This document shows, in pieces, positions 16,212-24,035 of a stretch of DNA of 64,000 bases (the stretch's first letter is position 1; each line of letters opens with the position of its first letter). The DNA is from Kitasatospora sp. MAA4 (GTDB lineage Bacteria; Actinomycetota; Actinomycetes; Streptomycetales; Streptomycetaceae): NCBI RefSeq assembly GCF_029893355.1, contig NZ_JARZAI010000009.1:203223-267222 (forward strand). Reading direction: 5' to 3'. The notes beneath the pieces are model-generated. The model searched no databases, was not told the DNA's origin, and worked only from the letters and a program-made list of their open reading frames with translations. The position numbers and the translations under genes were made by a program.

Positions 16212-16733
16212 GTGACTCAGAAGTCCCGTCGGGGCGCCGGAGTTGGGATGCTCGTCAGCATCCTCCTCATCTGCGTGCGCATCCTCACCCAGTGCCACGC
16301 CGACGACCCGAGTAGTCCTCACTACACCGTCACCTACCCCTCCGTCACGAAGGCCCGGGAGCTGAAGCCCTGTGACCTGGCGACCGGGGATGAGGTCAAC
16401 GCGGCCCTCGGGGCGCCCTCGACAGCCACCGACCTGGCCGCAGAGCCGCCCTTGTACAACACCTGCAACTACCACGACGCCACTGGCACCCGTCTGCTCG
16501 TTGTCGCCGGCTTGTCCATCGTCGTGGACAAGTGAGCGATACCAGATGCCGTACCGCTCCCGGGCGTCGGCGACCTCGCCCTGTACGAGAGTGACCTGTC
16601 CAGCGGTAGGTTCTGGGTGAACTACGGATCGGCCAGCTTCGTCGTCTCGCTCGCCTACGCCGACCCCCATGACCAGGCCCTGATCGAAGACCGGCTGACA
16701 ACGCTGGCGCGTGGCATCACCACCCGGCTCTGA
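16212..16733 (+). pseudogene. DUF3558-like lipoprotein gene interrupted by an in-frame TGA
   Basis: GTG 16212 follows GGAGG by 6 nt. The product has a basic N-terminus, a hydrophobic segment and a Cys (LTQC) resembling a lipoprotein signal, then ELKPCDLATGDEVNAALG and NTCNYH, which resemble DUF3558 proteins. The frame meets TGA at 16533-16535 after 107 codons, yet continues in the same frame with protein-like text (LPGVGDLALYES, FWVNYGSASFVVSLAYAD) to TGA 16731-16733, giving a usual total near 173 residues. The simplest reading is a recent nonsense mutation; readthrough or a sequencing error cannot be excluded. Confidence 0.65.
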
Positions 16734-16891
16734 CGGCTGTGGCCGGCTGGGGGTTCGGAGTGGCGCGCAGCCATCCGACCTATGCCTGGCTAGGGCGCGT
16801 ATTCGGTCGTGATCAAGCAGTGGTTCTGGTGAGGTCTTTGATCCAGAGCATTGCGCCGCGAGGTCGTTGCAACACGTGGTCGGTTTGATAA

Positions 16892-17026
16892 GGTCGCGAG
16901 CAGTTTATGCAGGCGCTCGGCTGGGGTTTCCCAGTCGAGCGTTTTGCGTGGGCGGCCGTTGAGTTCGGCGGCGACCGTGGTCAGGTGGTCAAAGCTGTGG
17001 ACGGCCAGGTCGGTCCTCTTGGGGAA
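16892..17026 (-). mobile_element. C-terminal fragment of an IS30 family transposase
   Basis: The translated stretch [18 protein letters not shown] through [19 protein letters not shown] matches the conserved end of IS30-type DDE transposases (usual text FPKGTDLS, LNxRPRKTLGWxTPAE). The catalytic core and N-terminal part are absent, and no intact terminal inverted repeats were found. The GC-poorer flank 16790-16890 probably includes the old element end. It marks past insertion into this accessory region. Confidence 0.75.
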
Positions 17027-17173
17027 GGAGGCGTACGCGACTTGAAGCGGTCCTCCGCCGGCCACCGTCAGACGGTGTGGGGCTGCGGCGTGTTCGCGCC
17101 CTTGACGGCCCATCACCCCTGCGGGAGGGTCGAAGCGCAAACGCCTGCAACCGAGTTGGTAGGGGATACGGTC

Positions 17174-17437
17174 ATGCCGCTAGATTTCGTGGGGATCGAC
17201 CCGGAAACGGGCGAGGAGGGCTCGCCCACGGTGTGGGTGGACACCGACGCGCACGAGTTCGTGTTCCTGGGCCCGGACGCCGAGGAGGCCCTGGTGGCCA
17301 AGCTGGCGGGGACCGAGTGGGTGGCCGGGCACAAGACGGGAATCCCCGCCGGGGAGACTCCGATCCGGCTCCCGTTCCGCATGATCGAGATCATCCGAAA
17401 GGCGTGTGATGACGCAGAGCGTGCCGGACTTCAGTGA
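17174..17437 (+). CDS. Small acidic protein of the DUF6879/DUF5753 gene set
   Basis: 87 aa from ATG 17174, with AGGGGA upstream. It is acidic ([29 protein letters not shown]) with a C-terminal basic helix ([18 protein letters not shown]). No enzyme motif. Its last 29 bp overlap the start of the DUF6879 gene, so the two are co-translated. Proteins of this look accompany WhiJ/DUF5753 regulators in Streptomyces. Function unknown; partner or antitoxin-like behaviour is only an analogy. Confidence 0.7.
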   Translation: MPLDFVGIDPETGEEGSPTVWVDTDAHEFVFLGPDAEEALVAKLAGTEWVAGHKTGIPAGETPIRLPFRMIEIIRKACDDAERAGLQ

Positions 17438-17936
17438 GCTGCTGAAGAGCACCCAGCACTCCGCATCCCACCTGGAGATGCGCGATGCCTACGGGGTCGC
17501 CAGCGAGGCGGCGTCGTTCGAGGCGTTTCAGAAGGGCGTGTGGACCGAGGCCGAGGAGAGGGCCGGACGCAGCACCTGGCTGGGCCTCATCGCCGACGCC
17601 GTCAACCGTGGCGTGGTGCTGCGCCGGGCCCGCATCGTCTCCGAGCCGGTCACGCAGTACATCCGCTTCGAGCACGCCGGTACCCAGATGAACATCGACG
17701 CCGGGGAGCAGATCCGTTGGCTCCCCCGTCGCCGCGCCCTGGGTATTCCGCTGCCCGCGGCGGACTTCTGGCTCTTCGACGGCCGGCTCGTGCGCTTCAA
17801 CATCTTCACGGGTGACGGGGACTGGGCGGACCCGCGCGTCGAGATGCGCGAGGACCTCGCCACGGTGAAGCTCTGCGCCGACGCGTTCGAACAGGTCTGG
17901 GAGCGCGCCACGCCGCACGACCAGTTCACCGTCTAG
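17409..17936 (+). CDS. DUF6879 family protein
   Basis: 175 aa from ATG 17409 (GAAAGG upstream; GTG 17406 is an alternative). The text [19 protein letters not shown], then R-rich and aromatic segments (TQYIRFEHAGTQMNIDAGEQIRWLPRR, DFWLFDGRLVRFNIFTGDGDW) is the recognisable DUF6879 pattern. It is found almost only in Streptomyces-type genomes next to helix-turn-helix/DUF5753 genes. Molecular role unknown. It overlaps the upstream small gene and is followed 17 bp later by the XRE/DUF5753 gene, forming a three-gene operon. Confidence 0.78.
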   Translation: MTQSVPDFSELLKSTQHSASHLEMRDAYGVASEAASFEAFQKGVWTEAEERAGRSTWLGLIADAVNRGVVLRRARIVSEPVTQYIRFEHAGTQMNIDAGEQIRWLPRRRALGIPLPAADFWLFDGRLVRFNIFTGDGDWADPRVEMREDLATVKLCADAFEQVWERATPHDQFTV

Positions 17937-17953
17937 TCGCCGCTGGACAGCTC

Positions 17954-18802
17954 ATGCCCGAATCCCCGTCCACCAGCGCCCAGAACGCGCGTGCCGCACT
18001 CGCCGCACGGCTGGCCCACCTGCGCCAGGACGCCGGGATCGACCAACATGAGCTGTCCATGCGCTGCGGCTGGCACGACGCCAAGACCTCGCGCATCATC
18101 AACGCCAAGGCCCAGCCTTCCGACAGCGACATCCGCACGTGGTGCCGGGCCTGCGGAGCCGAGGACCAGGCCGAGGACCTCATCGCCACCGCGCGGGCCG
18201 TCGACTCGATGTACATGGAGTGGCGGCGCATCCACCGCGGCGGTCTACGCCGGGTGCAGGAGAAGAGCCTTCGGCAGTACGCGACGACCCGCGTGAACAG
18301 GGTGTACGTCTCCAACGTCGTGCCGGGCTTCTTCCAGACCGCCGCCTACGCCACCGCGCTGCTCAAGACCATCACCGCGTTCCAAGGCACCCCGGATGAC
18401 GTGACCGAAGCCGTTGCGGCCCGGGTTGCCCGCAGCCGCTTCCTCTACGAGGGCAACCACCGCTTCGTCGTGGTGATGGAGGAGGGCGTCCTACGGCACC
18501 GGATCGGCACCCCGGAGACGATGCGAGGTCAGCTCCAGCACCTGCTCACCGTGCTGCCGCTGCCCTCCGTCTCCCTCGGGATCATCCCGTTCGGTGCCGA
18601 GCGGACCGTGTGGCCGCTTGAGGCGTTCTACATGCACGACGACCAGGAGGCGGGGGTGGAGACACTGACCGCCAAGATCGAGGTCGTGCAACCGCGTGAA
18701 CTCCGTGACTACGCACGGGCGTTCGAGCAGTTGGCGAAGATGGCCGTCTACGGGGACGCCGCGAAGGCGCTGATCGTCACGGCGGCCGGCTCCTTCTCCT
18801 GA
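17954..18802 (+). CDS. XRE-type helix-turn-helix regulator with DUF5753 (WhiJ-like)
   Basis: 282 aa from ATG 17954. An N-terminal helix-turn-helix (residues about 13-70; LAARLAHLRQDAGIDQHELSMRCGWHDAKTSRI) is followed by DUF5753 (about 95-275) with VYVSNVVPGFFQTAAYATALL and the conserved FVVVMEEGVLRHRIG and LPSVSLGIIPFG segments. WhiJ-family regulators act in Streptomyces development with small partner proteins. The partner here is the DUF6879 protein and the small acidic protein rather than the usual DUF397 protein. It likely controls its own operon and possibly the methyltransferase set downstream. Confidence 0.88.
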   Translation: MPESPSTSAQNARAALAARLAHLRQDAGIDQHELSMRCGWHDAKTSRIINAKAQPSDSDIRTWCRACGAEDQAEDLIATARAVDSMYMEWRRIHRGGLRRVQEKSLRQYATTRVNRVYVSNVVPGFFQTAAYATALLKTITAFQGTPDDVTEAVAARVARSRFLYEGNHRFVVVMEEGVLRHRIGTPETMRGQLQHLLTVLPLPSVSLGIIPFGAERTVWPLEAFYMHDDQEAGVETLTAKIEVVQPRELRDYARAFEQLAKMAVYGDAAKALIVTAAGSFS

Positions 18803-18970
18803 ATTTCCGCAATAACGCGCAAACGCGTTGAGTAGCCACGCCGTTACTCCCTATCGTCGTAGATGTCGCCCCAGCTGATAGGGAATCGCCAGGGGCGGAC
18901 CAACGGCCCCAGTGCACCACCCCGTTGTGTCCTGGGGCCGCTACCACCCCCGACGGTGAGGAGCGGCATC

Positions 18971-19180
18971 GTGTCGACGGTCCTTCAGCAGCGGCAACCC
19001 GGTCGGAGCCTTCACCGGCAACGACAGTCCGCAGACCCGGCGTACTACGTCGACACCGGCGGCGCTGAGGGAACGGTCATCCTCGTCTTCGACGACTCCC
19101 GTGCCGCCCGGCGCTCCAGCTTTCTCGCGCAGCTGGCCGCCGGCCAGCGTCGTCGCCGCCGCCGCCGGGAGGGCCAGTGA
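18971..19180 (+). CDS. Small basic-tailed hypothetical protein
   Basis: 69 aa from GTG 18971 with GGTGAGGAG about 8 nt upstream. A middle segment (GGAEGTVILVFDDSRAARR) looks folded, followed by SSFLAQLAAGQ and a run of seven Arg codons near the end. The stop TGA overlaps the next GTG (GTGA), implying coupling to the next tiny ORF. Not recognised; it belongs to the series of small genes leading to the methyltransferase. Confidence 0.55.
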   Translation: MSTVLQQRQPGRSLHRQRQSADPAYYVDTGGAEGTVILVFDDSRAARRSSFLAQLAAGQRRRRRRREGQ

Positions 19181-19284
19181 CCGTCGACCCCGAGGACGTC
19201 CCGGCTACCGCTGTGCACCCGGCGGCCACGTGGCCGGCCTGTATGTGCAGCCAGCATGGCGGACGCCTTGCAACCACCACCTAG
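19177..19284 (+). CDS. 35-aa ORF with CxC motif, possibly the 5' part of a gene cut by TAG
   Basis: GTG 19177 overlaps the upstream stop by 4 nt. The product contains WPACMCSQHGG and ends at TAG 19282. The same frame stays open beyond TAG, with protein-like text (PVECVSTAPATDSQPEHDEL, LLGWAAPHGSIRTYRR), and runs into the 44-aa ORF without another stop. It is either a genuine short peptide or a longer gene broken by one amber codon. Confidence 0.4.
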   Translation: MTVDPEDVPATAVHPAATWPACMCSQHGGRLATTT

Positions 19285-19443
19285 TTCTCCGCCCGGTCAC
19301 TCAGGCCGCCGGGCGGTGCACAACTGGCGCCGGTCGAATGCGTCTCCACGGCGCCCGCCACCGACTCCCAGCCGGAGCATGACGAACTCCTTGGCTGGGC
19401 AGCACCACACGGCAGCATCCGCACCTACCGAAGGAGCACCATC

Positions 19444-19578
19444 GTGATCACGACTGCAGCCGGAGGGGGAGGCGGCGGGGGTAACCCCGACACCGTCCCC
19501 GGACAGCCCTGGACGCCGCCCCCGCCGCCTCCCCCGGACGGTGGGCCGCCCCCCGGTGACGGAGGCCGCCGCAAGTGA
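19444..19578 (+). CDS. 44-aa Gly/Pro-rich peptide with two Asp-Gly-Gly sites, coupled to the methyltransferase
   Basis: GTG 19444 has a very good ribosome site (GAAGGAG, 7 nt). The sequence is extreme: seven Gly after MITTAA, then NPDTVPGQPW, seven Pro, DGG, PPPG, DGG and RRK. The stop TGA overlaps the methyltransferase GTG (GTGA), so the two are translated together. Asp-Gly is the dipeptide most prone to aspartimide formation and is a typical site for PIMT-like enzymes. A substrate or RiPP-like precursor role is an inference; a disordered adaptor is the alternative. Confidence 0.55.
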   Translation: MITTAAGGGGGGGNPDTVPGQPWTPPPPPPPDGGPPPGDGGRRK

Positions 19579-20723
19579 CTGACGCTCTATTCGAGGGAAC
19601 GGACCGCCCCGGCCACGCGTTGGGGCGGTTCCTCCTCGCCTCCGGCACGTTGACTTCCGACTGGGTGCCGGCCTTCGCCGCGGTGCCCCGACACCTTTTT
19701 CTGCCCGACCTGTTCTGGGCGTACGACATGACCACCGGCACCAGCGTGGCCATCAACAAGGCCACCGACCCCGCAGGATGGTTGGCGGCAGCCGAAGCGG
19801 ACATCCCGATCGTCACCCAGTGGGACGACGGCGACCACCAGGGCGAGCAGCCCGGCGCTGTTTCCACCTCCTCCGCGTCCATGCCGTCCGTCGTGGCCGC
19901 CATGCTCGCGGACCTGGACGTGGAACCGGGGATGCGGGTGTATGAGGGGGGCACCGGCACCGGCTGGAACGCCGCACTCCTGGCGCACCGCCTCGGCGAC
20001 CAGAACATCGTCACCGCCGAAATCGACCGCGGGATGGCGGCGAGAGCAAAATCCAGCCTGCACCGCGCCGGACTCAACCTGGTCGTGCACGTCGGCGACG
20101 CCCTCAAAGGCTGGCCCGGCGCCGGACCGTACGACCGCACCATCGTGACGTTCGGTCTGCGGGAAATGCCGTTCGCGCTGATCGCCCAGACCAAGCCGGG
20201 CGGCGTCATCCTCGCCCCGTTCGGCACCCACTACTCCACCGATGACGCCCTCGTACGCCTCATCGTCACCGCCGACGGCACCGCCTCGGGCCCGTTCCTG
20301 CGCCCGGTGGCGTTCATGAAGGCGCGCTCACAGCGTCACGTCTGGACTGCTCCGCAGGACATGCCGGCTGTCGAGTCAACGACCTCCATCCCCTGGATCG
20401 GGCACGGCCAGTTCGACCCGTACCCGTTCGTGCTGGGGCTGCGACTGCCCACCGTCACCCACGCCGTCCAGGCCCACGAGAACGGCCGGACGTTGTGGCT
20501 CTACTCGCTCTCCGGCTCGTCGTGGGCGTCCGCGACCTACCGGGACGGCGCGCCGACCGCGGTACGCCAGGCAGGACCGCGGCGGCTGTGGGAAGAGTTC
20601 GAGGCGGCGCACCGCTGGTGGGTGGAGAACGGCGAACCGGGTCTTGGCCGACTCGGGCTGACGGTAGATTCCGACGGTCAGTTGGCGTGGCTGGACGATC
20701 CGGCGAACTGCTGGTCGATCTGA
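19575..20723 (+). CDS. Protein-isoaspartate O-methyltransferase-like (PIMT-type) SAM methyltransferase
   Basis: 382 aa. The N-terminal AVPRHLFLP (35-44) is the hallmark of PIMT proteins, SASMPSVVAAML corresponds to the substrate-binding segment, and VYEGGTGTGWNAALL (122-136) is SAM motif I with EID (149-151) as the ribose-binding acid. Unlike housekeeping PIMT (about 210-230 aa), it has a 150-residue C-terminal extension (from about 235), as in PIMT homologues of graspetide and lanthipeptide clusters and of the FxLD/ATP-grasp-linked groups. No ATP-grasp or LanM/LanB gene is adjacent. It overlaps the 44-aa peptide gene by 4 nt. Substrate unknown. Confidence 0.8.
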   Translation: MTDALFEGTDRPGHALGRFLLASGTLTSDWVPAFAAVPRHLFLPDLFWAYDMTTGTSVAINKATDPAGWLAAAEADIPIVTQWDDGDHQGEQPGAVSTSSASMPSVVAAMLADLDVEPGMRVYEGGTGTGWNAALLAHRLGDQNIVTAEIDRGMAARAKSSLHRAGLNLVVHVGDALKGWPGAGPYDRTIVTFGLREMPFALIAQTKPGGVILAPFGTHYSTDDALVRLIVTADGTASGPFLRPVAFMKARSQRHVWTAPQDMPAVESTTSIPWIGHGQFDPYPFVLGLRLPTVTHAVQAHENGRTLWLYSLSGSSWASATYRDGAPTAVRQAGPRRLWEEFEAAHRWWVENGEPGLGRLGLTVDSDGQLAWLDDPANCWSI

Positions 20724-20733
20724 GGGAGGACCC

Positions 20734-20940
20734 GGTGAACCGCAGCACGGCGCCCACGTCAACCCGGACGCCCCAAGGCTCATCCTGGAGTGGGACGGCT
20801 TCGCGTGGCAGCCGGTCAACGTCGCCGAGAACTACCCAGCGGCTTGCCGGGCGGTCAACCACTCCGAGGCGGCGCGGGCGGTGCCCGTGCCGGGGTATTC
20901 GCCAGTGAAGGGTGGTGGTGGTCGCCACCGGCGCCGGTAG
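20734..20940 (+). pseudogene. DUF6087-like fragment without a start codon
   Basis: The frame reading QHGAHVNPDAPRLILEWDGF, then AWQPVNVAENYPAA to GGGGRHRRR and TAG 20938 matches the C-terminal two-thirds of small Streptomyces DUF6087 proteins. Going upstream the frame is open only to a TAG at 20665 and has no ATG, GTG or TTG in front of the homologous part, while the methyltransferase stop lies at 20721-20723. It is probably a truncated relic, though a frameshifted fusion is possible. Confidence 0.55.
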
Positions 20941-20957
20941 GAAAATCGCACGTTGAA

Positions 20958-20987
20958 GCCCGGCGCCTCCAGCTCCAGGTGCCGGGC
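20958..20987 (+). terminator. Terminator after the methyltransferase region
   Basis: GCCCGGCGCCT, an 8-nt loop and AGGTGCCGGGC form an 11-bp stem with one G-T wobble, 18 bp after the DUF6087-like stop. Confidence 0.7.
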
Positions 20988-21232
20988 TGCGGGCTGCGGG
21001 GTCAGCGTCCGGCGCCGACGCGCGTGGCCACGGGGATGACGCCACCTCGGGAGTCGACACCCGGCGACAGGTCAGTGACGCAGCAACCGTTCAGCGAGAG
21101 CGGAGGCGTCCCCGTCTGTGGCGTTGTGGCGCAGGTCGGCCACCAAGGTCGGAGGAGAGGCGGATGGACTCGACGTCGTCTGTCACACCACGATGGTCTG
21201 ACCAGCATTACACCGGCAGGTGGGTGAACCAA
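20988..21232. other. Intergenic end of the accessory region
   Basis: No gene I can support. The minus strand has a short stretch ending at TGA 21072-21074 (LVADLRHNATDGDASALAER) that looks like the tail of a degraded protein, but it has no start or context. Codon usage in this stretch is less biased than in the flanking core genes. Confidence 0.4.
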
Positions 21233-22441
21233 CTAGTCGTCGATCGCCTGGTAGGCGGAGGTCCAGAAGTCGCGGCAGACGTCCGGCGGGTGGGGCGAGG
21301 TCCAGTTCCGCTGGGTCAGCAGGACGGTGACCAGCTCCTCGCGCGGATCGGTGGACCAGGACGTGCCGAGGCCGCCGTCCCAGCCGAACCGTCCGACCGG
21401 CGCGGCCGGGTCGGTCCGCCGGGTGGCCACCGAGAGGCCGAAGCCCCAGCCGTGGCCGGCGAAGTAGTCGGCGAACGGCCCGGACTGCGGCTTCTGCGCT
21501 GGTGTCAGCTGGTCGGTGACCATGGTCTCGACCGAGGGGCGGGAGAGGATCCGGTGGCTGCCGTACCGGCCGTGCGCCAGCATCATCCGGCCGAAGGCGA
21601 GGAAGTCGTCGGCGGTGGAGACCAGCCCGCCGCCGCCCGAGGGGAAGGCCGGCGGACGGCTCCAGTCGCCGCCGGCCGCCTCGTCGTAGACGGTCAGGGC
21701 GCCGGTCGCGGGGTCGGCCGCGTAGCTGGTGGCAAGCCGGTGCAGCTGGTCGGCGGGTACCGAGAAGCCGGTGTCCCGCATGCCGAGCGGCTCGAAGACC
21801 CGCTCCCGCAGGAAGGCCTCGAACGGCTGCCCCGCAGCGCGCGCGATCAGCACGCCGAGCACGTCCGAGCCGGTGTTGTACATCCACCGCTCGCCGGGCT
21901 GGTGGATCAGCGGCAGCGTGCCCAGGCGCCGGATCCACTCGTCCGGCGCGGGCGGCACGGACGGGCGCGGCGGACCCTGGCCCAGCTCCAGCTCGTCGGC
22001 GGCCCGCTGGATCGGGTACGTCCCGGGAGGGGCCATCACGACGCCGAAGCCCATCCGGAAGGTCAGCAGGTCGCGCACGGTGATCGGCCGGTGGGCTGGG
22101 ACGGTGTCGTCCAGCCGCGCGTCCAGGCTGCTCAGCACCCGGCGGCCGGCCAGCTCGGGCAGCAGCCCGTCCACCGGGTCGTCCAGCCGCAGCCGGCACT
22201 CCTCGACCAGGATCATGGCCGCCACGGCGGTGACCGGCTTGGTCATCGAGGCGACCCGGAAGAGCGTGTCCCGGGCGACGGGAGTGCCGCCGACCGCCTG
22301 CACACCGAGCGTCTCGACGTGCACCTCCCCGCGACGGGCGACCAGCGCGACCAGCCCGGGCACCTGGCCGGGCCCGACGTGGCGCGCCAGGGTGTCGCGC
22401 ATCCGCGCCAGCCTGCTCCCGGAGAGTCCGCCGTCACCCAT
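21233..22441 (-). CDS. Serine hydrolase of the beta-lactamase / class C fold
   Basis: 402 aa from ATG 22441, which has GAGGAAGGG 5-6 nt upstream; the longer in-frame extension to 22633 reads into the terminator region and is rejected. S65-x-x-K68 (FRVASMTKP) provides the nucleophile and base, Y188-N189 (WMYNTGSDV) replaces the usual Tyr-x-Asn, and a GHGWGFG/GGLGTSW region is the third motif. No signal peptide is seen, so it is probably cytoplasmic and more likely an esterase or D-aminopeptidase-like enzyme than a resistance beta-lactamase. Monocistronic. Confidence 0.87.
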   Translation of the reverse strand: MGDGGLSGSRLARMRDTLARHVGPGQVPGLVALVARRGEVHVETLGVQAVGGTPVARDTLFRVASMTKPVTAVAAMILVEECRLRLDDPVDGLLPELAGRRVLSSLDARLDDTVPAHRPITVRDLLTFRMGFGVVMAPPGTYPIQRAADELELGQGPPRPSVPPAPDEWIRRLGTLPLIHQPGERWMYNTGSDVLGVLIARAAGQPFEAFLRERVFEPLGMRDTGFSVPADQLHRLATSYAADPATGALTVYDEAAGGDWSRPPAFPSGGGGLVSTADDFLAFGRMMLAHGRYGSHRILSRPSVETMVTDQLTPAQKPQSGPFADYFAGHGWGFGLSVATRRTDPAAPVGRFGWDGGLGTSWSTDPREELVTVLLTQRNWTSPHPPDVCRDFWTSAYQAIDD

Positions 22442-22560
22442 GAGCCCTTCCTCTCCTTGGTCACCCCACCCGCTACGTTGAGTCATCCTGGCAGCGTTCG
22501 GCAGAGAGCCCGGGCTTCTGCGGGCCGTGTCGCGGGCGACACGGGACCCGGGGCGCAGCA

Positions 22561-22596
22561 CTGCGCCCCTCCTTCCGTGGGGAAGAAGGGGCGCAG
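22561..22596 (-). terminator. Terminator of the lipoprotein gene
   Basis: CTGCGCCCCTCCTTCC, GTGG and GGAAGAAGGGGCGCAG make a 16-bp stem with one mismatch, starting 18 bp downstream of the lipoprotein stop on the minus strand. Confidence 0.8.
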
Positions 22597-22613
22597 CGGT
22601 CGGTGGGTCGTGC

Positions 22614-23882
22614 TCAGGCGCCCGCACCCGCACCGGAGTTGAGCAGGCTCTTGATCTGGTCGTAGCCGAGGCCCGCGTCGGTGGCCGACTTGATGTCCTG
22701 CGCGGTCAGACCGTCCGCGGTCAGCTCCTTGACCTGGGCGTCGGTCAGCGGCGCTGCCGGGGTGTGCCGGCCGGCGGCACCCAGCCCCTTCGGTGCGAGC
22801 AGCGCCATGGCGTTGTTCAGGTCCGCCGTGGTGACCGCGACGGCGCCGGAAGGGGCCTGGAGGGTGGGGGAGTCGGTGCCGAAGGCGACCTTCACCGGCA
22901 GGTGGACGTTCGGGGTGGACTTCTTGTCCAGCAGCGCCATGTCGAAGCCGATCGAGGAGACCGTCCCGTTCTTGATGAACAGGTCCACCGCGAAGGTGCG
23001 GTCGGGGAGGTCGGCCGGGGCCGAGCCGGGCAGCTTGTCCAGCCCGGGGATGCCCTTGGCCACCGGCGGGATCGACTTCAGCAGGTCGTTGGCGAGCTGA
23101 CGGGACGGCGCGCTGACGACGATGTGCTCGGCGCCGTCCGTCGTGCCCTTGTCCTCGAACGTGGCGTTGCGGGACAGCACGTCCTTGACGGTGTTCAGCA
23201 GGTTCTTCGCCGTCTTCGGGTCCATCGACGGCAGTGCGGAGGGCTGGCCCGACGGCTGAGCCGCGCCGCCCTTGGCGGCGTTTCCGGCGAGGCCCTTGGA
23301 GAAGTCCGTGACGGTCTTCTCGTCGAACGAGACCCACTGGCCCGTCAGGACGTCCTTGACCACCTTGAGGCCGTCCGGCAGTTCGCCCGCGGTCTGCTGG
23401 AACTTCGCCGGGTCCTGGCCCGCGACCTTGGCGATCCCGGCCGCATCGGCGTGCAGGTAGGTGGTGGCGCCGAGCTGGCGCACCTCGATGAGCGGGGCGC
23501 CGCCGTTGGCCGTCACGGCGTAGGAGAGGTTGACCGACTTGTCCAGCGCCTGGTTGCCGCCCTGGCCGTTCTGCTTGGCCAGCTCCTTCAGCGGCTTGTC
23601 GGAGCTGATCGCGACAGCGACGCCCAGGCCGGACAGGGCGTCGGCGTTCTTCTGCTCGATCTTCTCGCCGGTGGCCGTGCCGTAGGCCATGATCTGCGAG
23701 GCCGACGCGTCCAGCGACAGCTTGGCGCTGAAGGCCTTGCCGTCGCCCAGCTTGCCGAACGCGTCCGAGACCTTCTGGGCAGCGGTGAGCTGCTTCACTG
23801 CGCCACAGGCCGTCAGGCCCGCGGCGAGGACGGAGGTACAGGCGGCGGCAACCAGGGTGGCACGAACGGTCCTGCGTATCAC
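22614..23882 (-). CDS. Secreted lipoprotein of unknown function
   Basis: 422 aa from GTG 23882; GGAG lies somewhat far upstream and is the weakest part of the call. A lipoprotein signal (VIRRTVRATLVAAACTSVLA) ends in the lipobox L23-T24-A25-C26. The body alternates beta-like segments (AFSAKLSLDASASQI, LSYAVTANGGAPLIEVRQ, TYLHADAAGI) similar to LppX/LolA-type lipid-binding lipoproteins. The last 45 residues (LTDAQVKELTADGLTAQDIKSATDAGLGYDQ) repeat a short helix-turn pattern. It is probably anchored on the outer face of the membrane. It has its own terminator and is divergent from rlmG. Confidence 0.8.
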   Translation of the reverse strand: MIRRTVRATLVAAACTSVLAAGLTACGAVKQLTAAQKVSDAFGKLGDGKAFSAKLSLDASASQIMAYGTATGEKIEQKNADALSGLGVAVAISSDKPLKELAKQNGQGGNQALDKSVNLSYAVTANGGAPLIEVRQLGATTYLHADAAGIAKVAGQDPAKFQQTAGELPDGLKVVKDVLTGQWVSFDEKTVTDFSKGLAGNAAKGGAAQPSGQPSALPSMDPKTAKNLLNTVKDVLSRNATFEDKGTTDGAEHIVVSAPSRQLANDLLKSIPPVAKGIPGLDKLPGSAPADLPDRTFAVDLFIKNGTVSSIGFDMALLDKKSTPNVHLPVKVAFGTDSPTLQAPSGAVAVTTADLNNAMALLAPKGLGAAGRHTPAAPLTDAQVKELTADGLTAQDIKSATDAGLGYDQIKSLLNSGAGAGA

Positions 23883-24035
23883 GGTGTTGATGGGAGCTCT
23901 CCTGAGGGACTGTGAACGGGTACTGCGGGGTGGCGCGACCAAGGGAACCACAGGCCTCCGGGCTCGCGCACACCATTTGGGTGCGCTTGCTGTTGCACGG
24001 TCAGTGGGGTGGTGACCAGGTAGCCTGAGGGGACG

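Noticed and set aside
16533..16535. TGA read as selenocysteine
   Set aside because: No stem-loop of SECIS type was evident, and the family does not use a Cys or Sec at this position as far as I know.
16790..17140. A complete 116-aa gene on the minus strand
   Set aside because: Only the middle part is transposase-like; both ends are read-through of flanking DNA, so it is treated as an IS30 fragment.
20735..20908. GTG 20735 ORF after the methyltransferase
   Set aside because: Its product is Arg/Ser/Thr-rich out-of-frame text over the DUF6087-like fragment.
21072..21182. Short minus-strand frame ending ALAERLLRH
   Set aside because: Looks like a protein tail but has no start, partner or recognisable family; listed only in the gap description.
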